DNA of 64,000 nucleotides from CAVTHK01 sp964552235 (lineage in GTDB: Bacteria > Spirochaetota > Spirochaetia > SZUA-6 > CAVTHK01). A model generated the notes under the pieces. It saw only the letters and a list, made by a program, of their open reading frames with translations, had not been told where the DNA came from and made no database searches. Made by a program: the position numbers and the translations under genes. The stretch covers positions 26,357 to 90,356 of the forward strand of contig CAZKGO010000010.1 of assembly GCA_964552235.1 (NCBI GenBank). Reading direction: 5' to 3'. Every line of letters starts with the position of its first letter. Within the stretch, counting starts at the first letter, position 1. Shown here piece after piece: positions 26,453 through 34,385 of this stretch.

Positions 26453-26703
26453 CGCGCCGCAGGTCGTCCAGGTCCTTGGGCCGCCGCGCGCTGCTGCCCC
26501 CCTTGTAGAGCAGCTGCACTTCGGGCCTCAGGTACGGAATCCCGTCGGGCGAGGGGCCGCCGGATGGAGGGCAGGCGCCTGTAGACCCAATCGTCGCCCC
26601 GGACCTCGACCAGCATCAGTGGGAAGGCCCAGGGCGCCGCGTCGTCGCGCCGCGCCCACACGCCGTGCGCCGGCTCCCGCAGCGCTTCGGCCGCGGCCCG
26701 CCC
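26355..26703 (-). pseudogene. Relic of a nucleotidyltransferase (aminoglycoside adenylyltransferase-like), frameshifted
   Basis: Only the last ~115 codons of a nucleotidyltransferase remain. The first part reads WARRDDAAPWAFPLMLVEV then GDDWVYRRLPSIRRP in one frame; from about 26551-26562 the homology continues in the next frame as SPDGIPYLRPEVQLLYKGG, RRPKDLDDLRRVKPALS and LPAGHEWLAELG, ending at a TGA whose complement is 26355-26357. This tail is typical of PF10706-like aminoglycoside-2''-adenylyltransferase relatives. The N-terminal catalytic GS...D-x-D half is missing and its 5' end abuts the methyltransferase stop. Non-functional by both truncation and frameshift. Confidence 0.7.
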
Positions 26704-26705
26704 GC

Positions 26706-27422
26706 TCACCAGACGCCGGGCAGCAGCCGGTATCGCGTCCGCTGCGCGTACTCCGGGTAGCCGGGCAGCTCGCCGAGCAGCGTCCTGTCCTCGAGCACGG
26801 TGCGCACGACGATCAGCGCGGCGTTCGCCGCCGCAGGCGCCAGCGCCCAGGCGGACCCGACTCCCAGCGGCAGCGCGAAGACCATCGCGATAAACGAGGC
26901 GTACCCGGGGTGGCGCACGAACCGGTAGGGGCCTCCTGTGGCCACCCGGTGGCCCCGCTCCTCCTGGATCCGTACCGTCTTCTCGAAGAACGGATTGGCG
27001 AGCATCGCCCAGTGGCCCAGCATGCCGGAAAGCAGGAACAGGAGGATCGCCGGCGCCAGCCAGGCCGGCGACAGCGACGACCAGCCGAAGCGAACGTCCA
27101 GGCCGGCCGTGACAGGAAGCGCCAGAGACAGCAGCCCGCCCACGGCCGCGATCGCTTTGTCCCATCCCTTGGTGCCCTTGCCGTGGCCGCCGCGGGCGTT
27201 CACGATCTCGGCGAACCGGGGATGACGCGCCAGGACCAACGGGACGCCCAGCCCATAGTACAGCAGCCCCGCACCGAAGTAGCACCAGGCCCTTCCGTCG
27301 CGCCACCGGCCTGCAGCCGCGAAGTACAACGCGATCGGAAGCAGCAGAGTCACCGCCACTTCCGCCAGCCGGCGCCGGCCCTGGGGTGTCAGCCGCGGCT
27401 TGCCGCCTTCACCTTTTGCCAT
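26706..27422 (-). CDS. Membrane-bound isoprenylcysteine/phospholipid methyltransferase-family protein
   Basis: A 238-residue protein with about five hydrophobic segments and the C-terminal SAM-binding signature of ICMT/PEMT-like methyltransferases: GGPYRFVRHPGYASF near residue 165 and VRTVLEDRTLLGELPGYPEYAQRTRYRLLPG at the end (shown here only as landmarks: RTVLEDRTLL and YAQRTRYRL). Bacterial members methylate unknown lipids or small hydrophobic substrates. The N-terminus (MAKGEGGKPRLTPQGRRRL) is basic and cytoplasmic. It is divergent from the Uma2 gene and its 3' end abuts a pseudogene. Confidence 0.85.
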   Translation of the reverse strand: MAKGEGGKPRLTPQGRRRLAEVAVTLLLPIALYFAAAGRWRDGRAWCYFGAGLLYYGLGVPLVLARHPRFAEIVNARGGHGKGTKGWDKAIAAVGGLLSLALPVTAGLDVRFGWSSLSPAWLAPAILLFLLSGMLGHWAMLANPFFEKTVRIQEERGHRVATGGPYRFVRHPGYASFIAMVFALPLGVGSAWALAPAAANAALIVVRTVLEDRTLLGELPGYPEYAQRTRYRLLPGVW

Positions 27423-27537
27423 GGGTTCCTCCGTTCTTCAGCGCGGGGCCTGTCCGTTCCGGTGAGCTTGCATCGGCGATCCGTGCGCCGCAAAGCAGCG
27501 GCGGGCGCGGGATCGTTTTCAGGTTATACTAGGAGCC

Positions 27538-28134
27538 ATGCGCAAGATGGGACTGCCGGCGCGCAAGCTCGACCGGGTCTACACCTACGCCGACTACAAG
27601 ACCTGGCCCGACGACGAACGGTGGGAGCTGATCGAAGGGGTCGCCTGGAACATGAGCCCGGCTCCGAACCTGGGACACCAGTCGATCAGCATGACGTTCT
27701 CACGGATCCTCGGCTCCTGGCTGCGCGGCAAGGAGTGCGCGGTCTTCGCAGCGCCCTTTGACGTCGTGCTGCCCGACGAGCCCGGCCAGCACGAGGACCG
27801 GGCCACGACAGTGGTGCAGCCCGACATCGCTGTGATCTGCGACCGCTCGAGGCTGCGGCCCTGGGGCTGCCTCGGCGCTCCTGACTGGGTGATCGAGATC
27901 CTCTCGCCCTACACGTCCAAGAAGGACATGTCCGACAAGCTCGCGCTCTACCAGAAGCACAGGGTGGCGGAGTACTGGATCGTGGACCCGGGCAACCGGT
28001 ACATCCATGTCTACCGGCTCGGGTCCGACGGCCGCTACGGCGATCCGCTGGTGCTGATCGGGAACGCTTCGGCCGAGCCGTCGGTCTGCCCCGGCCTCGC
28101 GATTCCGCTCGACGAGATCTTCGCGGCGCCCTGA
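27538..28134 (+). CDS. Uma2-family (DUF820) PD-(D/E)XK nuclease-like protein
   Basis: A 198-residue protein with the Uma2 pattern: YTYADYKTWPDDERWELIEG at the start, VVQPDIAVIC and PDWVIEILSP (the Asp/Glu of a PD-(D/E)XK core), then YQKHRVAEYWIVDPGNRYI. Uma2 proteins have a restriction-endonuclease-like fold but no settled biological role; they are often multi-copy in cyanobacteria and some spirochaetes. The ATG at 27538 follows AGGAG, and a TATACT box lies only 8 nt upstream of it, so the transcript leader would be nearly absent. It is convergent with, and 5 nt from, the dehydratase gene. Confidence 0.87.
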   Translation: MRKMGLPARKLDRVYTYADYKTWPDDERWELIEGVAWNMSPAPNLGHQSISMTFSRILGSWLRGKECAVFAAPFDVVLPDEPGQHEDRATTVVQPDIAVICDRSRLRPWGCLGAPDWVIEILSPYTSKKDMSDKLALYQKHRVAEYWIVDPGNRYIHVYRLGSDGRYGDPLVLIGNASAEPSVCPGLAIPLDEIFAAP

Positions 28135-28139
28135 GGCTC

Positions 28140-29324
28140 CTATCCCGCGGCGTGCCGCCTCAGGGCGTCCTCGCGCAGATCCACCCCCAGGCCCGGCCGG
28201 CCGGTCGGGATGAGGTATCCCTTCTCCCACCTGAACGGCTCGTCGACCAGCTCGTCGAAGAAACCGTCGCTCTTGTAGATGCTCTCCTGGACGAGAAAGT
28301 TGGGCGTGCAGACATCCATCTGGAGCGACGCGGCCGTGAGGATCGGGCCGCCCCACACGTGGGGCGCCATGTCGATGTAGTAGGCCTCGGCCATGCCGGC
28401 GATCTTGCGGAACTCGGTGATCCCGCCGCAGCAGCAGATGTCGGGCTGCGCGATCGCCGCGGCGCCTTTTTCAAAGAGGCGCACAAAGTCGTAGACCGTG
28501 GCGAGGCGCTCGCCCGTGGCGATCGGGATCGTGGTGGCTCTCGCGACCTTGGCCATCTCCTTCGCGTTCTCGGGCGGCACGGGCTCCTCGAACCAGAGCG
28601 GGTCGTAGGGCTCGAGCCTGCGGGCCAGGCGGATCGCGGCGGCCGCCGTCATCTGTCCGTGAGTGCCCACCAGGATGTCGCAGCGCGAGCCGACGGTCTC
28701 GCGGATGAGGCGGATCGTGCGCTCGGCGCGGTCGAGGACCTCCAGCGAGAGCTGCCACGGCGTCGACGGCTCACCGCGCTCCCCCACCTGCGGGATCGGA
28801 TCGAGCTTGACGGCGGTAAAGCCTTCGGCCGCCATTTCGCCGGCTCGCGCAGCCACGGCCTGCGAGTCAATCCAGAAGTCCCGCAGCGGGCTCGCCTGCG
28901 CGCCTGCTCGGTGCGCCGGGTAGATGTAGGAGTAGGTCCGGATGCGATCGCGGTAGACTCCCCCGCCCAGCTCGTGGATCGGCGCGCCGCGTGTCTTGCC
29001 CGCGATGTCCCACAGAGCGATGTCGAAGCCGCTCAGGATCCCCATCCGGATCAGGTCCGCGTGGTGGCATAGCAGGGTCTGGTACATCCGCTTCCAGAGG
29101 AACTCGCGGCGCAGGGGGTCCTCGCCAACCAGGAACGCCTGCGCGATCTCCTCGACCTCGGCGTTCAGGCTGCGGCTCTTGCCGCGGTTGGCGTTGAGGA
29201 AGGCCATCTCGCCCCAGCCGCTCACGCCCTCGTCGGTGTTGATCCTCAGGAAGTACCACTCCGTCCCGCCGCGATGCGGCCGCGGAACGGACACCGTAAA
29301 GGTGTCGACGCCGCGGATCTTCAT
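28140..29324 (-). CDS. Enolase-superfamily sugar-acid dehydratase (mandelate racemase/galactonate dehydratase-like)
   Basis: A 394-residue member of the mandelate racemase/muconate lactonising group. It has the capping domain (TEWYFLRINTDEGVSGWGE), metal-binding glutamates in DPLWFEEPVPPE and PIATGERL, and HVWGGPILTAAS near the end. These features resemble D-galactonate/mannonate dehydratases, which convert aldonic acids to 2-keto-3-deoxy acids. At the first metal site, where galactonate dehydratase has D-x-H-G, this protein reads VGTHGQ, so the usual Asp is not there. Its ATG overlaps the RidA stop by 4 nt, making it the third gene of a coupled trio. Confidence 0.85.
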   Translation of the reverse strand: MKIRGVDTFTVSVPRPHRGGTEWYFLRINTDEGVSGWGEMAFLNANRGKSRSLNAEVEEIAQAFLVGEDPLRREFLWKRMYQTLLCHHADLIRMGILSGFDIALWDIAGKTRGAPIHELGGGVYRDRIRTYSYIYPAHRAGAQASPLRDFWIDSQAVAARAGEMAAEGFTAVKLDPIPQVGERGEPSTPWQLSLEVLDRAERTIRLIRETVGSRCDILVGTHGQMTAAAAIRLARRLEPYDPLWFEEPVPPENAKEMAKVARATTIPIATGERLATVYDFVRLFEKGAAAIAQPDICCCGGITEFRKIAGMAEAYYIDMAPHVWGGPILTAASLQMDVCTPNFLVQESIYKSDGFFDELVDEPFRWEKGYLIPTGRPGLGVDLREDALRRHAAG

Positions 29325-29761
29325 GCGACCTCGACGATCATCTCGATCTCGACCGCGCAGCCTCCGGGCAGCGAGGCCATGCCGACGGCGCTGCGCGCGT
29401 GCTTGCCCGCGGCCTCGCCGTACAGCTCGACGAGCAGGTCGGTGCAGCCATTGGCCACGGCGGGCTGCTCGACGAAATCGGGCGCCGAGTTGACCATGGC
29501 CAGCAGCTTGACCACGCGCTTGACCTTGTCGAGATCGTCGATCTCGGCCTCAAGGTTCGCGAGCAGCTGCAGCGCGCACTCGCGCGCGGCCTCGCGGGCG
29601 GTTGCGACGTCGAGCCCGGCGCCCACCTTCCCCTTGATCTTCGACCCCGCCCCCGAGGTGAACACGAGGTTGCCGACTCTCACCGCCCGCTGGAGCTTGC
29701 CCCTCGGCCACGGCTCGGGGAGCGTGAGACCCTTGCCTTCGAGCTTCGCCCTGACGTTCAT
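29321..29761 (-). CDS. RidA/YjgF-family imine deaminase
   Basis: A 146-residue Rid protein, longer than classical RidA because of an N-terminal extension (MNVRAKLEGKGLTLPEPW). The core shows LVFTSGAGSKIKGKVGAGLD, the substrate-binding Arg in KHARSAVGMASLPGG and the Glu of VEIEMIVEV, as in the YjgF/YER057c/UK114 group. Rid proteins hydrolyse reactive enamine/imine intermediates released by PLP enzymes. Its start overlaps the aminotransferase stop (ATGA) and its stop overlaps the dehydratase start, so all three are translated together. It probably cleans up an intermediate of this pathway. Confidence 0.9.
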   Translation of the reverse strand: MNVRAKLEGKGLTLPEPWPRGKLQRAVRVGNLVFTSGAGSKIKGKVGAGLDVATAREAARECALQLLANLEAEIDDLDKVKRVVKLLAMVNSAPDFVEQPAVANGCTDLLVELYGEAAGKHARSAVGMASLPGGCAVEIEMIVEVA

Positions 29762-30966
29762 CCGAGACTCCTTGCGTAGTCGCCCAGCAGCTTGAGGGCG
29801 ATCTCGATCTGGTCGACGTCGATCCCCGAGTAGGCCAGGCGGATGTAGCGCTCCTTCTCGCCGGGCAGCTCGCGGCCAAAGTGCGTGCGCGTGCAGAACG
29901 AGACGCCGGTCTTTTCCAGCACCGCCCTGCGAAAGGTGGTGTAGTCGGTGGTGCCGGCGGCCTTCATCAAGCCGGTGACGTTGGGGTAGAGGTAGAAGGT
30001 CGCGCTCGGCTTGAGGCAGCGGATGCCCGGGATGCGGTTGAGCATGTCGACGGCCTTGTCGCGCCGCTCCTGGAGGATGGCGATGATGCGCTCGTGGCCC
30101 GACTGGTCGCCGGTCAGCGCCTCGACCGCGGCGACCTGAATGAACTGGTTCGTGCAGGACTCGTCGTTGACGTTGAGCTTGGCGATGGTGTCGATGATCG
30201 CCTTGGGCCCGATCGCCGCGCCGAGGCGCCACCCGGTCATCGCGTACTTCTTGGAAAAGGTGTAGAGGATGACCGTGCGCTCCTCCATGCCCGGAAAGCT
30301 CGCGAGCGACTCCGTGCGTCCTCCGTAGCGCATGTCGAAGTAGGCTTCGTCGGCCAGCACGTACAGGTCGCGGCGCACGGCCAGCTCCGCCAGCCGCTCG
30401 AGCTCGCGGTGTGAGCTCTCGGCGCCCGTCGGGTTGTGGAGGTTGTTGACGATGAGGGCCCGCGTCTTCTTCGTCACCAGGCGCTCAATCTCGTCGATCT
30501 CGAGCTCGAAGTTCTGCTTGCCCTCGACGTAGCGGTACGGCACGGCCTTGCCGCCGTGGAACTCGATCTGCGACTCGTAGATCGGGTAGCCGGGATTCGG
30601 GTAGAGCACCTCGTCGCCGGGGTTCATGAGCGTGAGCAGGAACTTGCCGATGACGGGCTTACCGCCGGGCTGGATCACCACGCTGTCCGCCGTGTAGTGG
30701 GTTCCCCGCGCGGAGTTGACGTCTTTTGCGAGGATGTCGCGCAGCTGCGGGATCCCGGCCGACGGGCAGTAGCCCGTGCGCCCGTCCTTCATGGCGCGGT
30801 GGGCCGCCTCGATGATGTTGTCGGGTGTCTTGATGTTCATGTCGCCGAGATGGAACGCGTAGACCGTGTTTCCCTTGGCGGCAAAGGCCGCGGCCTCGGC
30901 CGAGACCGCGAAGGCCGTCTCGGTCCCGAGTCGCGCCAGGCGTTCCGCCAGCCGAGCCTCGCCCAT
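29758..30966 (-). CDS. PLP-dependent aminotransferase, class I/II
   Basis: A 402-residue fold-type I aminotransferase. ATG 30966 follows GGGAGGATG at the right distance; the longer form from 31023 lacks a ribosome site. HLGDMNIKTPDNI, GYCPSAGIPQLRD, NNLHNPTGAE (PLP phosphate/substrate contacts), VLADEAYFDMRYGG and the Schiff-base lysine in LYTFSKKYAMTGWRLG are all present. It resembles the aspartate aminotransferase family; the amino donor and acceptor cannot be told. It opens the aminotransferase-RidA-dehydratase operon and lies 85 nt downstream of the GH31 gene on the same strand. Confidence 0.92.
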   Translation of the reverse strand: MGEARLAERLARLGTETAFAVSAEAAAFAAKGNTVYAFHLGDMNIKTPDNIIEAAHRAMKDGRTGYCPSAGIPQLRDILAKDVNSARGTHYTADSVVIQPGGKPVIGKFLLTLMNPGDEVLYPNPGYPIYESQIEFHGGKAVPYRYVEGKQNFELEIDEIERLVTKKTRALIVNNLHNPTGAESSHRELERLAELAVRRDLYVLADEAYFDMRYGGRTESLASFPGMEERTVILYTFSKKYAMTGWRLGAAIGPKAIIDTIAKLNVNDESCTNQFIQVAAVEALTGDQSGHERIIAILQERRDKAVDMLNRIPGIRCLKPSATFYLYPNVTGLMKAAGTTDYTTFRRAVLEKTGVSFCTRTHFGRELPGEKERYIRLAYSGIDVDQIEIALKLLGDYARSLG

Positions 30967-31051
30967 TGTCACATCCTCCCTTTCGAGTGCCCGCAGAGTA
31001 CGGCCGGGCCGGCCGGCTGTCAATCGCCGCGCGCGGTCCGTCGCCGCCGTT

Positions 31052-33340
31052 TCAGCCGGCCGCGATCCTGCGCCCCGTCAGGCGCCGCTCGCTCATGCGG
31101 CCGCTCTTCGCACCGACGCTGCGCACCACAACGTGCCGGTAGCGGGTCCCCTCGGCAAGCTCGACCTCGAGCCTGCCGGACGGGGCGAGCCTGTAGCGAT
31201 GCACGAGCGGCGCCGTCTGGTCGCTCACCCCGTCGTCCTCGTACAACACGCCCTCCACCGGCCCCGCCCCGCCCGGCCACACCTCCAGGACCAGCGTCGC
31301 GAAGTCGAACGACGCCGTGCTCGGGATCGGGTCGCTCGCGGGCAGCAGCGATCCCGCGCGCACGTACAGCGGCAGCCGCTCGAGGGGCGCCTCCACGAGC
31401 AGCGCGCGGCCGCCGTCCACGCGGCCGAGGCTCGCCGCGCCCCCCTCGCCGCCCGGTCCGCCCGCGTGCTCGTACCACTCGCCCGGCGGAAGCCACACCA
31501 TGCGCTCGACGGCCCCCCGCTCCACCACCGGAGCGGCGAGCAGGCTCGAGCCGACCAGGTACTCGTCGACCACCTGCCGCGCCCGCGCTTCTGGATAGTG
31601 CCAGAACAGCGGACGCGCCACGGGCGCTCCGCTGCGCGCCATCTCGTGGAACAGCTGGTACAGCGCCGGCAGGTAGCGGTAGCGCAGGCAGAGCGCCCGG
31701 CGGCAGGTCTCCTCGATCGCCGGTCCGAAAGCCCAGGGTTCCTGCCGCGCCGTGCCCTTGCAGCTGTGGTTCCTGAAGAAGGGGAAGAAGGCGGCGGCCT
31801 GGTACCATCGCGCGAGCAGTTCGCCCGTCGCGTTCTCGGTGAAGCCTCCCACGTCCACTCCGCAGAACCCCACGCCCGACAGCCCCAGATTCAGCACCTG
31901 CGCGATGCCGTCCCGCAGGTGGGCCCAGGTCGACGTGTTGTCCCCGGTCCACATGGCGGCCCAGCGCTGGATGCCCGGAAAGCCGGCCCGCGTCAGCAGG
32001 AACACCCGCTCGCCGGGCCGCAGGCGACGGACCCCCTCGACCGTCGCCCGGGCCTCGAACAGGGCGTAGACGTTGTGCATGCGGTCCATCGTCGACCACC
32101 AGCCGTCGTCGCACATGCGCACGGCTTCGGGCACGGTCTTGCGCTCGTCGAGGAGGGCCGGCTCGTTCATGTCGTTCCAGAAGCCGTCGATCCCGGCCTC
32201 GGTGTAGACCCGGTGCAGGCCGCCCCACCAGTCGCGCACCTCGGGCCGCGTGAAGTCGGGGAACTTGGTACCGCCCGGCCACACCGGCCCCTCGAAGTCC
32301 TCCCCCTCGATCGTCCGCGCGAAGTAGCCTCTCGCCGTGCCCTCGTCGAGGACCTGGTAGACTCCCGGCTCGTCGACTTTGACGCCGGGGTCTACGATCA
32401 CCACCGTGCGGAAGCCCTTGGCCTTCTGCGCCCGCACGTGGGCCGCGGGGTCGGGAAAGCGTCTGGGGTCGAAGGTGAACACGCGGTAGTCGTGCATGTA
32501 GTCGATGTCGTACCAGATCGCGTCGCAGGGTATGGCCTTTGCCCGAAAGGCGTCGGCGACTCCCTCCGCCTCGGCCGCGCTCATGTAGCTGTAGCGGCAC
32601 TGGTGGTTGCCGAGCGCCCACAGCGGCGGCACGGGCGGCCGACCCGTGAGCGACGTGTAGCGCTCGACGATCTCGGCGGCGCAAGAGCCGGTCACGAAGT
32701 AGAGGACCAGGTCGCCGCGGGCGACGCGGATCTGGAGCTCGCCCGCCCGGCTGCTCGCCAAGTCAAAGACGCTGCGGTACGACGAGTCGAGATAGTAGCC
32801 CCAGACCCGCCCCTCCGGACCGCCGCAGGCGAGCATGAACGGCAACGACGAGTACATGCGCCGCGTCGTCTCGTTGTGGTGACGGACGTCGTCCCAGTTC
32901 CAGTGCTCGACGATGTAGCCGCGGCGGCCGAGAGGGCTCACCCGCTCGCCGAGCCCGAAATAGTCCTCGCCTTCGGGCGCCTCGCGCCTGTCGACCAGCT
33001 CCGGGCCCCACGCCTCCAGCGGCAACCCGCGCGACAGGAGGCGGCCGGCGCGGTCGGCGAGGCTCGCGGCAAAGGACGCCTCGTCGATCAGGAGCGACGC
33101 CGCAGGCGTGCGCAGGCGCAACAGGCCCCCGCTGCGATCGAGCGCCAGGCGAGCCTTGACCTCGGGCTGATCGACGGCGTACGACCGGTAGGGCTGCAGG
33201 GCGCGGTGCTGAGTCGCCTGCAGCCGCACCACGTGCTCGCTCACCGCCTCGGCCAGAGCGCAGCCGCGCTCCAGGCGCAGCGTCACGATCCCGTCCTGCT
33301 CCTGCGCCTCGACCACGCCGCCGAGAGTCCTCGTGTCCAC
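31052..33340 (-). CDS. Glycoside hydrolase family 31 (alpha-glucosidase/alpha-xylosidase-like)
   Basis: A 762-residue GH31 enzyme. The N-terminal beta-sandwich includes YFGLGERVSPLGRRG (about 127-141). The catalytic barrel has WALGNHQCRYSY, the nucleophile Asp390 in DGFWNDMNEP and the acid/base in WTGDNTSTW, followed by GFCGVDVGGF and FFPFFRNHS. No signal peptide is visible, so it acts inside the cell on an imported alpha-linked oligosaccharide. The GTG start at 33340 lies 10 nt after the aldo/keto reductase stop, and it is the last gene of the six-gene transketolase/DeoC operon. Confidence 0.93.
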   Translation of the reverse strand: MDTRTLGGVVEAQEQDGIVTLRLERGCALAEAVSEHVVRLQATQHRALQPYRSYAVDQPEVKARLALDRSGGLLRLRTPAASLLIDEASFAASLADRAGRLLSRGLPLEAWGPELVDRREAPEGEDYFGLGERVSPLGRRGYIVEHWNWDDVRHHNETTRRMYSSLPFMLACGGPEGRVWGYYLDSSYRSVFDLASSRAGELQIRVARGDLVLYFVTGSCAAEIVERYTSLTGRPPVPPLWALGNHQCRYSYMSAAEAEGVADAFRAKAIPCDAIWYDIDYMHDYRVFTFDPRRFPDPAAHVRAQKAKGFRTVVIVDPGVKVDEPGVYQVLDEGTARGYFARTIEGEDFEGPVWPGGTKFPDFTRPEVRDWWGGLHRVYTEAGIDGFWNDMNEPALLDERKTVPEAVRMCDDGWWSTMDRMHNVYALFEARATVEGVRRLRPGERVFLLTRAGFPGIQRWAAMWTGDNTSTWAHLRDGIAQVLNLGLSGVGFCGVDVGGFTENATGELLARWYQAAAFFPFFRNHSCKGTARQEPWAFGPAIEETCRRALCLRYRYLPALYQLFHEMARSGAPVARPLFWHYPEARARQVVDEYLVGSSLLAAPVVERGAVERMVWLPPGEWYEHAGGPGGEGGAASLGRVDGGRALLVEAPLERLPLYVRAGSLLPASDPIPSTASFDFATLVLEVWPGGAGPVEGVLYEDDGVSDQTAPLVHRYRLAPSGRLEVELAEGTRYRHVVVRSVGAKSGRMSERRLTGRRIAAG

Positions 33341-33350
33341 GGCAAGCGCC

Positions 33351-34385
33351 CTACCAGGCGTAGGCTTCCGGCGCCTGGTTGCCCGGGCCCGGGAAGATCC
33401 GATCCAGCCTGCTCAACGCATCGGCCGGCAGCGTAACGTCGACGGCGCGGACCGCCGCCTCAAGCTGCGCCACCGTGCGCGGCCCCACGATCGGCGCCGT
33501 CACCACGGGGTTGGCGAGCACCCAGGCCAGGCCGACGCTCGCGGGATCCTGGCCGAGATCGCGGCACAGCCGCTCGTAGGCCTCGACCTGCTGCTGCTGC
33601 TGCGCCTCGAGCTTGAGCTCGGCGCGGCGCCCCTGTCGAGCCCCGGCCACCCCGCCGGCCAGCAGCCCGCCGCCCAGGGGGCTCCAGGCGATGATTCCCA
33701 ATCCGTAGGCCCGGCAGGCGGGCACCACCTCGAGCTCGATCATGCGCGAGGCCAGGTTGTACTTGCTCTGCTCCGAGACCAGTCCGAGGGAGTGCCGCGC
33801 CGCGGCCCGCTCGTTGGCCTGGGCGATGTTCCATGCGGCAAAGTTGCTCGAGCCGGCGTAGATCACCTTGCCGGCGCCGATGAGCTGGTCATAGGCCTGC
33901 CAGATCTCCTCCCACTTGGCGCCGGGCGTGATGTGCGGCGGGTACGAGAGGTTCTTGAGGTCGCCGCCGAGGTACTCGAGCCTGCTCTTGAAGTGGGGCA
34001 TCCCCCGGTCGATGTGGTGCATCTGGTACAGATCGATGCGGTCGGTCTGCAGCCGCCGCAGGCTCGCGTCGCAGCCGCCGCGGATGTGGTAGGCCGAGAG
34101 GCCTTCGTCGTTGGCCCCTGGTCCCATCGGGCCGAACACCTTGGTCGCGAGCACGATGCGGTCGCGCCTCCCGCCCTGGGCGAGCCAGCGGCCCACGATC
34201 TGCTCGGTGTCGCCCGGAGTCTTGCCGTAGCGGTCGGCGGTGTCGAAAAAGTTGATCCCGAGCTCCAGGGCTCGATCCATGATGCGGAAGCTCTCCTTTT
34301 CATCGGTCTGACTTCCGAGGTTCATGGTGCCCAGGCACAGCCTGCTCACCTTGAGCCCGGTGCGGCCCAGCGACGTGAATTTCAT
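33351..34385 (-). CDS. Aldo/keto reductase
   Basis: A 344-residue AKR barrel, start ATG 34385 after GGGAGGTGGGAG. Catalytic residues: Asp in INFFDTADRYG with Tyr in the same motif, Lys in VLATKVFG and His in LYQMHHID. The C-terminal NADP-binding segment (APIVGPRTVAQLEAAVRAV) is intact. It resembles the YhdN/Tas-like group that reduces aldehydes or keto sugars. Its ATG overlaps the stop of the SAF-domain oxidoreductase gene by 4 nt. Confidence 0.93.
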   Translation of the reverse strand: MKFTSLGRTGLKVSRLCLGTMNLGSQTDEKESFRIMDRALELGINFFDTADRYGKTPGDTEQIVGRWLAQGGRRDRIVLATKVFGPMGPGANDEGLSAYHIRGGCDASLRRLQTDRIDLYQMHHIDRGMPHFKSRLEYLGGDLKNLSYPPHITPGAKWEEIWQAYDQLIGAGKVIYAGSSNFAAWNIAQANERAAARHSLGLVSEQSKYNLASRMIELEVVPACRAYGLGIIAWSPLGGGLLAGGVAGARQGRRAELKLEAQQQQQVEAYERLCRDLGQDPASVGLAWVLANPVVTAPIVGPRTVAQLEAAVRAVDVTLPADALSRLDRIFPGPGNQAPEAYAW

